DNA of 64,000 bases from Quercus robur (taxonomy: Eukaryota; Streptophyta; Magnoliopsida; Fagales; Fagaceae). The position numbers and the translations under genes were made by a program. The stretch is from NCBI RefSeq assembly GCF_932294415.1, contig NC_065536.1, forward strand, positions 58,095,854-58,159,853. The letters run 5' to 3'. The notes under the pieces were generated by a model. That model was not told the origin of the DNA and ran no database searches. It saw nothing but the letters and a program-made list of their open reading frames with translations. This document shows positions 23,676 through 35,839 of the stretch, one piece after another. The first letter of the stretch is position 1. Every line of letters begins with the position of its first letter.

Positions 23676-26600
23676 AAACCTTGCAAAAAATGTGAAGTTA
23701 GATTAAAGCCTTGCTGTGTTAGAAACTAAATACATCATTTTTTTTGTTGGCAGCATCAGTTTAGGAAGATACATATTTGTTAAAATAACATTTATTGGGT
23801 AAAGTAGAAGATAATTGTTCGATAAATACAGGCATGTATTTCTCTAAAGGGGAAATTATGATAGAATGTTGCTTCATTAAAGTTGATGGGGGTCACAAAA
23901 CAGGATTCCCTCCATATCATTTGAAATAGAGAGTATCCATTTTACTGTAATGATTTATTTTTTCTTTTTTAATTTGACAATATATAGAGTGTCACGTCAT
24001 TTAAAATTTTAGATAACATGATTTTGATGTATCTTCAAATCTTTAATATTTAATATGAATCATAAAATTGATTTATTCAAAAGATGATTTAGACTCCTTA
24101 GTTGATTTTATAGCAAAATAAACAACTTATTAAATTAACCAATTATCAAGTATTGATTAGCACGAGTTAATCACCATAGATTAACAATCACCATATGAAA
24201 AGCAATAAAAATAAAGTAAAAGAACACAAACATATGGTGACGAGTTACAAAATCTAAAAATGCATTCAAAGGAAAAAACCACTCCGAGGTTTCCTAAACC
24301 CTAAGAAGAAATTCAATAATAGAATTACAGTTCACAAACTAAAATAAACTCTTTATCATATACTCTAGCATGTAGAAACCTTACTGATGTGACCCAATGG
24401 TCAGCTCCAAGCTGCTTGGACTCTTCTACTATGAATTTTTTCATGAACTGCATCCATGACTCAAATGACCTATCTTGAAGATTTGACCTCCACAACAAAC
24501 ATGTATTGGCATGCTTTATGGCTTCAACCTTGATCACCAATCAAAAACTCCATCTTTAGATTCACTTTTGGTACTTAATGGTTGCTGAAACTAAGTTTAG
24601 TTTTTTTCTTTAATAGCACATGGCATAAGTACTTCTACACCTATTTAGAGCTCCGTTTGGTTGACCATTATGTGTTCTTATATAGTCTTGCATGTAAGGC
24701 ACATTTTCCAAGTCATCAGCTAACCTTATTAATCAAAGGGTCATGCTAACAAATATCTTTAAAAAAAATGATTAATAATCCATTTTAAGAAAATTTTGAC
24801 ACTACTTTTATGGGAAATCGAAAAAGCAGTCAAAACATTAATTTTTTCCCCCCATAAAAACTTTTTTTAAATGAATTATTAACCATTATTCTAAGAGCAT
24901 TCGTTAGCATTTTACTTAATGAAATCGTAATTAAAGAATCCCATTTGTCGAGAGGTCTACTTTAGTTGATCGAGATTCGATCAAAGGTGAGTCAGGAGTA
25001 CAGAAACTTCCTTCTCTTGAGTTAGTTCTTGAACACTTGATCTTACTCTTTATGATGATTACCTATTGAACAATTATAAAAGTTATGGAACTTGCCAACG
25101 CTAATCCTAACAATCTCTTCCTTTAGGAAGGTAAGTGGAGCGTTTGTAAAGGTTGCTCTGATAATTTAGGTTATAAAGATTTTGTGAGTCATTGATATTA
25201 TCTAATTGTTCCTTTTATTCAGTGATTTTTCTTTGGGACTATTTGTATCCGAATACAACAAATAGTGGTTATTTCATTGAAAAGATTTTCATTCTTTTTT
25301 ATTATCACTTCATAACCAAATCATTGTGCGACTATCTTTTTTTTTTCTTTTTTTTTATAAACATTGTGCGACTATCTTTATTGCTTTGATTGATTTAGTT
25401 TAGTGTATAAACAATAAATTGTAGTTATTTAAGTTAATATGCAATATTAATATTAAATTATTGTGATTAACTGATTAATTTCTTATTTATGAAAGGTTAA
25501 TTATGTAAGGGTCTTAATATTTTTTTTCACAATTAATATTATATCTATTCACGGTCGGTTCAATAACCACAAGTTCCAATGATGGAGCCGGTATCATTTT
25601 TTTTTTTTTTTTCTTTCTAAAAATCCTACTAATAACTATTGTCTTTTCGGCTGAGATACTAATAACTATTGTCAACCACGATCAACAATCAACAAATTAT
25701 AGAAAAATCTAATATCCTATATCTAAGAAATTGTATTTATTCCTATATTAAAAAGAATGTTTGCATTTTAGACGTAACTATATACTTAAAAAAAAATTAA
25801 TTTGTATTGTACTAGCAAGGTAAAATTTACATTATAGACTTATTTTACATTTTTTTTTATGAATTATTTTACACATTTATTTAGTCTATAATATATAATT
25901 TTTATAATTTTTTTTTGATAGGTATAATTTTTATAATTAGTACAATGTAAACCTATAATTATCTCTTCTCTATATATTAAGAGGATTTAGAAAGTCACTC
26001 TCTCTCCAAAAAAAAAAAAAAAAAAATTTAGAAAGTTAGTTATGCCTTCCGAAATGTCAAAAATATCCCTAAACTAATTAAATAATCCTTATTCTTAAAA
26101 AATAAAAAATATAGTTATAATTGTAATTCAACAAAATTAAAAAAAAAAATTACTAAAGAAACTTTTTTCCTAAAAATTAACACAATTGTTATTTAAATGT
26201 ATCTCACACATTCTTGATACATTTTTTCCTAAAATCTAGCAGAATAAATCCATCGGTTTACTATATTTCAAATCCTAAATTTTAATTTTTTAAAAATCTC
26301 CTCCTATATAACCTCACTAACAATAGATAAATTTAAATTAAAAAATTACATTAAACTGAAAATAGAATAAAAAAACCTTCACACGTTAACCTCACTAACA
26401 ATACTGTTAACTTTTATTACGAACAAAATAAATTCAATAAATCTTGAATCAAGAGACTCAACACTGAAATTTTCCTGAATTTTCTAAGGTACATTTCTGC
26501 CTATCCTTTGGTAATAAATTATCAAATGCCCCTCTCAATCTCATTATTCCAAAAAAGATGCCTCAATCATTGATGGCGTTGGGCGGTTTATTATTATACA

Positions 26601-26757
26601 ATATTTTGTTAGATTGGTGAGCGCAGCCAAGAGCCAACCAACGGAGGCTTAAGTTAAGTTAAGGGGGCGAACATGACACAAACAAGTGAGGAGTTTGGAG
26701 ACTTTAACGTTGGTCTCTGAACTGTCTCTATCTCTCTCTTTCACACAGACACAGAAA
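23676..26757. other. Intergenic, 3 kb, no gene seen
   Basis: AT-rich DNA with many homopolymer runs. Short frames (such as the 71-residue minus frame at 24325-24540) have no recognisable domain. Near 25968 the text TCTCTATATATTAAGAGG resembles a plant Helitron 5' end, but I found no matching 3' hairpin-CTAG end before the next gene. Confidence 0.5.
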
Positions 26758-29700
26758 ATGGGAATGGAAAAGGTAGCTCTGCCATTTGTGGGCATGGTGA
26801 TGGCAGAGTTTGCCCAAGTTGGTCTAATGATAGTTGGCAAAGAAGCCATGTCTAAGGGTATGAGCAACTTGGTCTTCATCTTCTACTCCAATGCCTTTGC
26901 CTCTCTCATCCTTCTCCCCTCTGCCCTTCTCTTCCACAGGTTCTCTCTCTCTCTGAAACACCCTCTACAGCTTTTTCTTTGTATGTATGTTAAAAAAAAC
27001 CAATTCTTTTGCTTTTGTTTTCAATCTTAGCAGATCACAATCACCGCGTCCTCAGCTTTCTTTCTGCATTCTTTGTGGGTTCTTCTTGCTTGGCCTTATT
27101 GGGTGAGTTATTACTTATAATTCCAGCTTCACTGTGAAAATTACTTCGTGGGTTTGTCTCTGTTTGATTCAATTTCTGTTGCTTTGTGTTTTTTAATCCA
27201 TGACATGTAATGGGTGGTTTTGTTATTTGGGGTTTGATTGGTTTTGGCATTTTTTTTTTTTACAGTTTTATTGTGCAGGCTTTAGGGTATGCTGGGATTT
27301 TGTATAGCTCTCCTACGCTTGCAACGGCCATTCTCAACCTTACCCCAGCTTTTACCTTCATTCTGGCCGTTACTTTCAGGTCAATCTTATTGCACACTTT
27401 GAATTCTGACCACATTCTATTGTGAATTATGCCCCACATACGTTTCTATTGTTTACTGATGAGAATCAGTTTAGATAATTATTGAGACTAATGAATAATA
27501 CGTAATAAGTCTGATTTGAAATGGTAGGTCTATTCTTGATGGTACAATATTCACTTACCCTGTAATTATTAGATTGAGTATAACAAGTCTGGAGTGGTAA
27601 TGAACTTTCTGGTGATTTTAATCATCATGTTTAACAAAATTATTGGTCTACATTTTCCATTCCGCTTGTTGATGCTTGAGAAATTTTTTTAATTTTTAAT
27701 CATCTTGTTTAACAAAATTATTGGTCTTAATTTTTCCATTCCGCTTGTTGATGCTTGAGAAATTTTTTTAATTTTTAATTTATTTTTCCCATGAAGTGAT
27801 AATTTTTTTTTTTTTTTTGATGACATAAAATGTGGTTGCTGAATTTTTGTTCCCTGTTTGTTTCGATAGAATTTTAATACACAAAAAAGAGGACCACAGT
27901 CTAACTAGATATAAACAACATTTTCTTTTATTGGTAAGTTATAAAACTAGTGGGTCTTGAATCGATGACTTTACCCTCCACCTTGTTCTAACAAAGAGAG
28001 GAGGTGCTAATTGAGACTTTGAGCTAAAGCCCATGACTTCACCTCCACCCTTCTGTCTCCCTCTTGGATTCCTTGGGATTAATTGTGACATTTCTCTTTT
28101 GGCCCAAGATGCTTAGGTTGGTCTTGGAGTTGTTACCAACCATTGTAACTGTGTTATTGATGGTAGTAACATGAATACTGTATCTAGCTCTTTGTCTACT
28201 TTGACTATTCAGTAGAGAGACTTACAATTTGCTTATTTTGTTAATGGCTCTTTACACAAGTTTCTTATGATATCAATGGCAATTTGTTATCTGTTTTGCC
28301 TTGTTCCCTGCTAAATGAAATATGTGTTATGGAGATTGAGGTAACATTTTTTTAAAAAAATATATACATATATATGTATTTATATATATATATATATTTT
28401 ATAATCTGGCAATGAAATAATGCTATATTCAGAGGTTCTCCAGTAAAGAACCGGTTTTAGAAATTGTGTAGCTCAATCTTGTGGGCAAAGAAAATGTTAA
28501 CAGAGTGGGTTTCTCTCAATCCGTCTTTTTCATTTTCTGGTTGTCTTGGCATTATTCCTCACCCTTCCCCAAACCCACCCCCCCCCCCCCCCCCCCAGCC
28601 GCCCAGACTAGGCAAAACAGTTTTATTTCACATCTTTACCTAATTTGTATAAATGTGCTTAGTTTAAGGCTGAAAAGTAGAGTTTTGAAAAACTAGTAGA
28701 CTGAGAATGCTGCTTGGAATAAGATATTTATTTTTATATGTGTTTCTTATTATTGATTCAACTGGGTTGTTTCAGGATGGAGAAACTAGATTGGAGAAGC
28801 TCCAATAGCCAAGTTAAAATCATTGGAACCATTATCTCAATTTCAGGGGCATTCATTGTGACTTTATACAAGGGCCTTCCCCTGCTGACGACACCCTTAC
28901 ATTCAAACTTATCTCATAAACTTCTTGTGCAAATGTCAAACTGGGTCATTGGAGGATTACTCCTGGCAGCTGATGCTATGCTGGCTTCAACATGGCTTAT
29001 TTTGCAGGTGAAGTCCCCAAAAGGCCCCAAGATACTTCGAAACCATTAGAAAATGAGAACAAGTTATAATGCTTCATTTTCTACGTTTCAGGCATGGATG
29101 CTTAAGAAATACCCAGCAGAGTTGATTGTAGTCTTTTTCTACTGCTTCTTTGTGGCCATTCAATCTGCAGTGGTCTCTTTGGTTGTGGAAAGAGACCTAA
29201 GTTCTTGGAGTCTACAACCTAATATGAGGTTGATTGCTGTTCTATATTCGGTAATTAGATAAAAATTCCCATCATGATTTATCTACTGAATCTGCATGAT
29301 TTTTTTTTTTCTTATCCTGGAAGAATCTAGTTGGTTTTTTAAATATAACATAAGTAACTTTCATTTTAAGTGTAGGCAGTGTTTGGTTCAGCATTCCAAG
29401 TTGGCATTTCTGCATGGTGCCTGCACAAGACGGGGCCCCTTTTTGTTGCTATGTTCAAGCCTGTGGGGATTGTCATTTCAGTTTTCATAGGTGTTATCTT
29501 CTTAGGAGATAATTTCTATCTTGGAAGGTGGGGAGTATATCATTCCTTGTGTCTTTTTTCTGTATGCTACCTTTTGACTGATCGTGCAATTGAGTATCAT
29601 CGTTCCTACCTTGTTTCTAATTAATATTTGTAATGGAATACCAAATTACTTATCAGTCCCACCATATTTTAAAATTTCTGCAGTCTGATTGGAGCAATTC

Positions 29701-29837
29701 TGATTGTCGTCGGATTTTATTGTGTGATGTGGGGAAAGGCCAAAGAGCAGAAGACGGGAGAGGAAACTAGGATAAGTTTCTTGGAGTCAAGCAGAGAAAA
29801 GGTTCCTCTCTTGCAAAACAGTAGTGAAGAAATATAG
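26758..29837 (+). CDS. WAT1-related (UMAMIT/EamA) transporter, gene 4 of array
   Basis: Seven exons: 26758-26939, 27034-27102 (or 27031-27102), 27266-27379, 28776-29007, 29092-29250, 29376-29527, 29684-29837; 1062 nt, 353 aa with the shorter exon 2. It is the most diverged intact member: [20 protein letters not shown] at the N-terminus, [25 protein letters not shown] and [10 protein letters not shown] in the first EamA half, KLDWRSS in exon 4, TLYKGLP, KYPAEL opening the second half, then HKTGPLFVA and LGDNFYLG and a WGKAKEQK tail. The family role is export of amino acids or other small metabolites; the substrate is not inferable. Exon 2 has a tandem acceptor (TAGCAG) that can add or drop one codon. 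Intron 3 (1396 nt) contains a 78-bp tandem duplication and a C tract. Confidence 0.89.
27621..27778. repeat. 78-bp tandem duplication in intron 3 of gene 4
   Basis: A unit containing ttaacaaaattattggtct and ccgcttgttgatgcttgag appears twice with a 78-bp period (first ttaacaaaa at 27631, second at 27709). The copies differ at only a few positions, so the duplication is recent. Confidence 0.85.
28571..28598. repeat. Poly-C tract in intron 3 of gene 4
   Basis: A run of C broken by one A, ending before agccgccc. A similar C tract lies at about 30307-30325 in the next intergenic region. Long C runs are rare in this AT-rich window and prone to sequencing-length error. Confidence 0.85.
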
Positions 29838-31418
29838 AAGTTTTGTCGATCAACTCAAAGCAAAAGGTCCCTCCTGCCTACCAAAACAGGTAATCTCAAC
29901 TGCCATTGTCTTGGAAGAGTATGAAAATATATCTAAAAAGTTATTGTTGGAAGCTGCTCTTTCATCAATTCTATTTCCCCACTCACCCTTGCATTAATTT
30001 CAAACATGGCGTTTTGAGGTTAATATGAGCATCATTTTTGCTCCAGGACAGTATACATCACCCTAAGTGATGCAGGAAACCATGGGCCTAAGGCCAGCCC
30101 CTGATATTGAGCCTTGGCTCAGCTGCCATATTTAGGTAAAACTAAATTTACTTTTTTCTTTAAGAACAAGATAAACTCAAGGCTGCTTGGTTTTTCGAAA
30201 GATATTGAATAACAACATTGTATTTCGTTTGACTTTTGGAGTTTGGTGTAGACATTCAGTGTGCTAAAGAAAGATTTAGCCATTAAGTTCATCTTAATTC
30301 AACATCCCCCCCCCCCCCCCCCCCCTTTTTTTCCTGACTTAGTTTGACAGTTATAATATCAAGAAAACCTACAAAACCGTTCTCAAATGTGAATTTTGGA
30401 GGGGTGATAATCCTGCTTCTATTTAGATGGCCGGTGCTTCTATTTCTGATTCAAGATAATATTCATAAATACAGTCATATGAATAGATAGTTTGAACATA
30501 GCTGCAAATTTAAAGTGTTGAACTGCATCTCTAGGGGAAACATTTTTTTTTTTTTTTGCCCCTTACAAGTATTAAAAGCCAGTGCATCATTTTTTTCATT
30601 TGATTGAACCTCAATTAATGACCAAGAGACAACATACATCTTAGCTTCTCTGTGAATGAAGAGGCCACTTTAATAGTTGACTTTTATCCTTTAAACTGCC
30701 TCAATATTCAGAGAAAAAATAAATAAATAAAAGAACTACTGATATATTTATCATATGATTAGTCGTACTGTTTTCATTAATTTTTCCCATGTCAATGCAT
30801 CAATATTGAATTCTAGTTTTCTTTTCTTTTCCTTTTTATTTTTATAAGAAATACCTAAAGGCGTCATATGGAGGTTTTTATGTGGAAGTTTGCTTAAATT
30901 GTTTTATAAGTACTTATATAGCATCTCTATTAATATAGTCTTGCCTAAAACTGAAGGGAGGAAGAAGTCCATGGAGCCTATGTGATGTGCAATAACTGTT
31001 TGTTGTCAATGTGATGTGGAGTCATAAACATGGAAGGCACAACCATAGACATCAGCATGAGCTGAAAGTTGAGTTTGTGGGGTCAGAACTAATTCCTAGA
31101 TCCACATCTTATGGAAACTGCAGCATCACCTTACAAAGCCAATGGTTAATGTGCGTGCTTCTTCCCTGTTTAATAATATAGTGAAATCAGACTATTTGGC
31201 CTTTGGTCGCAGTAGTTTATGCCCTCTCTTTGTTAGGGAGATCAAAAATCTCAGGCCTTTGTTGGTGCAGCCATATTGTACTGTTGACTTAGCTTTTATT
31301 TATGGCTTTTGTTAATAAATGTCCCAAGGGCAAGTTAATGCACATTTTGAGAAGCACAATCAACATCCTTGAATTTTGAATTATTGACATATCCCACCTT
31401 GCTTAGAAAAATGTCGGC

Positions 31419-31583
31419 CTATTTGGGAATAACTTATATAGTTTTTTTTTCTGAAAACTTTTTGTTAAATGTGTGTTAAAGTATACTTATACTTTGAAAA
31501 AGTGAGAAAAAGTAAGAAAAAGTGAGGTTTTAAAAAACTATACATAAAAGCTAAAAATTAAGCTTATAATTAGCCAAATAGAC
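31419..31583. mobile_element. Short MITE, CTATTTGGGAA-type ends
   Basis: The left end ctatttgggaataacttat and the reversed right end (gtctatttggctaattataa) are inverted relatives. The same end motif bounds the element at 34212-34350. Length is about 165 bp, with an interior containing a purine run (gtgagaaaaagtaagaaaaa). Confidence 0.6.
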
Positions 31584-32024
31584 ACATAGTGGTAGCTGAA
31601 CATTCGAGATCTAAAAAGTAACAAAAGTAATGAACAAAGTCTTCATTTAAACCGATTTGGAGGAAAATTCCTTCAACTACTCCTTCTGTGATGATTTGTA
31701 AAACCATTTGTGTGTACTTTTAGTTCCATGACCTGTTGAATAAATCATATGACTTTTTAAAATTATACAGATGGATGATTTTATGTATAAATCTACATGT
31801 AGTGGATTGAAAGAGAATCCTGCAAATCGGTTTTTCCACTTCAACCTAAATTTTAGTCGGCTAGTTTTTACCTTTTCGCTAAATTTTTGCCAACATTGGC
31901 TAAAACACAATTCCATTTTTTTTTTCCAATTCGATAATTACAACTGGGGAGGGACTAGGGAGTTTTAAACCATACAAATCATCCTTAAAATTTCATTTGC
32001 AACTTATGGGCCATTGGGGTTGTT

Positions 32025-32185
32025 TTATTTTTAAGTTCTATTTAGTTAACTGATAAAATTTCTTGTTATCAAATAAAAGATTTTGGGTTCAAATTCTATC
32101 TATATTAAAAACTAATTAGTATCTTGACATTATGGAGCGAACATCATTGGTTAAAATTTTATTGTTTACGTAAAATAAAAAATAC
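32025..32185 (+). mobile_element. Diverged SINE copy
   Basis: It follows the same order of phrases as the SINE at 12578-12743: gttaactgataaaatttct, then aataaaagattttgggttcaaattc (B-box-like), then aaaaactaattagtatcttg and gagcgaacatcattggttaaaatt, then an A-rich end. It is more decayed and no TSD could be defined. Confidence 0.6.
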
Positions 32186-32474
32186 TTAAGCAAATAATAA
32201 TAAGATTTAAAAAAATAAATAATTAGACAAAGGGACAAACGAAACTTGAACATGTGCCCAAGTTTTTCTCAAAGTAAAACCTTTTTTTTTTTTTTTTTTG
32301 GATTAACAACACCTATTCCACGTCACCTTCCCTCCCATGCTTTAAAGGTTGAGACATCCGAGTAGCTTTTTCCCAACAAAAGTAGCTTCACCACTTTGTG
32401 AAGGGCTAATCAACCCCTCACCCATAGGTCTCTCTCCCTATCCCCACATTATAGAAGTCTCCATAAATATGTGT

Positions 32475-32505
<31 letters not shown>

Positions 32506-32515
32506 CCATTCCAAG

Positions 32516-33354
32516 ATGTGGGTGAGGGCTGTACTACTTGAGGAAGTAGTGCCTTTCATAGCGATGGTTACTATGGAAGGTTGCGCCATAGGATTGACAA
32601 TTTTGTCTAAAACAGCCATGACAAATGGGATGAGCCCTATCGTATTTGTTGTCTATACCAATGCTATTGCTTCCATCCTCCTCCTCTTCCCTTATTCCTT
32701 CATATTTCACTGCTGGGACAGGTTTTGTTCTCTATTCTTTATTATCTTCTTATTCTTGACATAAGCCTAAAGAATCATTTTAGGACAGGGTGGTGTCCTA
32801 CCAGTGGAAAGTTAATGTGACCACAGACGGAAAATCAATGTGACCTGTGAGTTTGAGAGTTGTAAATTCGAGTAATGACAAGTCTATTAGTGCCCAAATG
32901 GTCCTATGTTATAACGCAATGCAGGAGTTTAAGTGATGCAGGAGCAGTGGCCATACTTGCAAACCCCTTTTTTATTTTATTTTTAAAAAAAGACAAAGAA
33001 TCATTTTTTTTTTTTTTTTTTGTTTTGTTAACAACTTAACATATATTATATAATAAATTTGGAGATTAAAAAAAATTATAAACGGTTTCAAAATAATTGT
33101 TAACTTAACTAGTAAATTTTTTATTAACAAATATAATCTTGCTAGTAATATAATTTTTTTAACAATATATGGTTAAGATAACATGTTGTGATGGTGAATA
33201 ATAAAAGTTGATGTCAACATTTGAATTCATAAAAAATTGATGTTGTAATTTTGAAATAATTACAATTTTTCATCTCAGAAATATATTGTTAAACTTTTTG
33301 AAGAAGGCTTACCTTATATTAAGGTGAAGTAACAACAACGACAACAACAACAAC

Positions 33355-33387
<33 letters not shown>

Positions 33388-35839
33388 CCTCAGTGGGCTT
33401 AAGTTTTACTGTTTAATTTCCAAAAAGAAAAAAATTGTTGCTGTTTGGACTTTGGAGTCTTTGGACTATCAGGCTTGGTCCCAACTTTTAATGATGTTCA
33501 TCATACAAACTACAAAGCCTCAATTTGATGGTTTAATATTAGACAATAAAAGAAATTTCCATTATTTCTGGTTGATGTTTTTGTAGGATAACTGTAGCTC
33601 AGAACTTTGCATTCCTCGGCCTAAAAGTTACAGTTCTCCAATTCTAGTATGTGCAATGGGCCTTTTGATCCCTGCTTTTTCGTTCATGCTCTCTCTCATA
33701 GGTTTTCCCTAAACTTCACCTCTGTTTACTCTCAAATTCATAGTTGAACTGAAAAACTTTATTGGGCTTGGGCCATAATTTAACTTCAAAGTGTTTACTA
33801 TTTTAGGAGGACAAAATTAGAGTAGAGAAGCTCAAGCTTCCAAGCTAAAGTAGTAGGCAACTTGATATCAATCATGGGAGCCATAATGGTGGAACTTTAT
33901 AAAGGCACAGAAATGCTTAAAACATCTGTTTCTTCTCCATACGTTCTTCAATTCAAAGAGCAACTTTTCATCTTCTCTTCAACCCCAGAACACTGGGTTC
34001 TTGGTGGCATCTTGCTTGCTGCTACTTCCTTGTCTGTTTCAACATGGAACATTATTCAGGTACAACTTTTTGAACCGTTAATTTTTAATTTTTTTTTATT
34101 TTTTATGCTTGAAATAATAGTTAAATGATTATATTCACTCTTTTTCTTAAAAAGATTTAATTTTTTTTTGGGTGATTTATTATGGTATTAGGGTATACCA
34201 CAATTTAGTCATTGTTTGGGAACAAATTATAAGCCAGTTTTTTACTTTTAAGATTTTATATACAGCTTCTTAAAATTTTACTTTTTCAAAATATAAGTAT
34301 ACTTTAGCACATTTTTAACAAAAAGTTAAATAAGTTGTTCCCAAATAGACACGACCTATTTAACATTTCTTAAATTTTTGGGATCTAGTGTTAGTTTTTC
34401 AAATTCATTAAAGAATTCCTTCTTTTTTTGGCTCTTTCTTAAAAAAGTTAAAAAACAAAAAAAAAAAAAATTGGGTGGTTTATTGTGGTAAAAGTAAACC
34501 ACAGTTTGATCATTGTTTCTACTCTATCTCCCACTTAACATTGTTTAAACTTTAGGGATCAAGTGCTAGTTTGTCGATTTCATTACAGAGTTCCTTCTTT
34601 TTTCCTTTTGAACTCTCAAACCAACATTGTAATTTGATTTGCTCAACTGGGAACCGTGAAACAATATCCAGAACTAGAAGTGATGAAGGCGGTCTCTTTC
34701 TATAGCTTAATGGGGACAATCCAGTGTACAGTATTCACTTTAATTGTAGAAAAAAAAAAATCTAAGTGCTTGGAAATTAAAGATTAACATGGAGCTCCTT
34801 CTCATAGTTTTAACAGTAAGGAAACGAAAAAACTTTAGCTTGCTCAATTGTTCTATCACAAATTCAAAATTACTTGGACTTAACCGACTATACGTACTGT
34901 GCTTGTAGGCAGTCTTTGGGGGTGTAGTCCGTACTCGTGTCCATATATGGTGCATGCAAATAAAGGGCCCTTTTTATGTGCCAGTGTTCAAGCCAATTGG
35001 GATTGTTTTTGCAACCATTTTTGGTATTAGCTTCTTTGCAAATAGTCTTCATTATGGAAGGTAGACAAAACCCCTTTTTCACATTTTCATAATCATTTTC
35101 ACATTTTCATAAGTTAGTATTATACGTGAATGGTATTTCGTTAGGTACTAGGATTTTGTCATACTCGTTTGTAATCTCACTTTTTCAATAGCCTATAATA
35201 GGGGCATAATGGCCTCTATTTTATGTCCTTATCATGGGCCTGACTTTCGATTCCCTTAATTTTGGGTAAAATCTTAGGTATTAAATTACCTTAATTATGA
35301 GAAGCTGATTGGATTTTTATATGCATGTCAATGATGTTATTCTTTATGGATTGCCTGGATTTTGTGTGACAAAAGAGAAAGAAAGATATGAAATGAAAAA
35401 AAGAAGAAGAAGAAATTAATGCATTTGGGTTGGCTTTCTTCTTGGTGGAACGTATAAGTTTATTAGCTTATGTTCAATTTTTTAAAATTTTATTTTGTTG
35501 AGGTATAATTATATTCTTATCCACTTTAAGCAAATAAGTTAATCCAAGCGCATAGTCCCACACTGATCTTGTGACCCAAAAACACCAACCAAAAAAAAAA
35601 AAAAACTTGCATAAAATTATATACCTATTTAAGTTCTCCCATGTCTCTTCAATTTGTTCAATCTTAAATGTTGGGTTATTCTATGCAGTGTGATGGGAGC
35701 AATTATAATTGGAATCGGATATTATACTGTGATGTGGGGACAAATTAGAGAAGAGGAAGAACATGAAGATCATGGTGTTCAGAGTGCGGATTTCATAGAA
35801 AAGAGGGTCCCTCTCTTGCAAGAAGAGATGCAAGTCTAG
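32516..35839 (+). pseudogene. Pseudogene of a UMAMIT36/RTP1-like WAT1 transporter
   Basis: Recognisable exon remnants: exon 1 32516-32721 (residues like EEVVPFIAMVTMEGCAIGLT), exon 3 about 33587-33701 (ITVAQNFAFLGL, then CAMGLLIPAFSFML), exon 4 about 33808-34059 (SIMGAIMVELYKG, HWVLGGILLA), exon 5 about 34647-34815 (TVKQYPELEVMKAVSFYS, GTIQC), exon 6 34909-35060 (KGPFYVPVFKPIGI, FFANSLHYG) and exon 7 35689-35839. From memory the closest family member is Arabidopsis At1g70260 (UMAMIT36, RTP1), not the At3g28050 type of the four upstream genes. It is broken: exon 2 is not found, exon 3 has a frame change after FLGL, exon 4 has a TAG where the family has Trp (TKLE-stop-RSSS), exon 5 has a frame change at an A run near 34750, and the exon 5 acceptor AG is missing. 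Exons 1, 6 and 7 remain open, so decay is probably recent. Confidence 0.82.
34212..34350. mobile_element. Short MITE inside pseudogene intron
   Basis: The left end tgtttgggaacaaattataa and the reversed right end (gtctatttgggaacaactta) form imperfect terminal inverted repeats. About 139 bp, same family as 31419-31583. It lies between pseudogene exons 4 and 5. Confidence 0.7.

Larger units (their letters stand above)
29838..32515. other. Intergenic; MITE and SINE remnants, no gene
   Basis: AT-rich spacer between the fourth transporter gene and the pseudogene. It holds a C tract (30307-30325), a MITE at 31419-31583 and a diverged SINE at about 32025-32185, both listed separately. Short frames near 31677-31968 overlap on both strands and show no domain. 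A gagaga/cagaga run (about 32472-32503) lies just before the pseudogene's start codon. Confidence 0.55.

Noticed and set aside
25968-26420. Possible Helitron starting at TCTCTATATATTAAGAGG
   Set aside because: No hairpin-plus-CTRR 3' end could be found before the next gene, so only the resemblance is noted.
26686-26757. N-terminal extension of the fourth transporter
   Set aside because: The open frame begins at a GTG and reads a CT-rich leader; the ATG at 26758 aligns with the paralogues.
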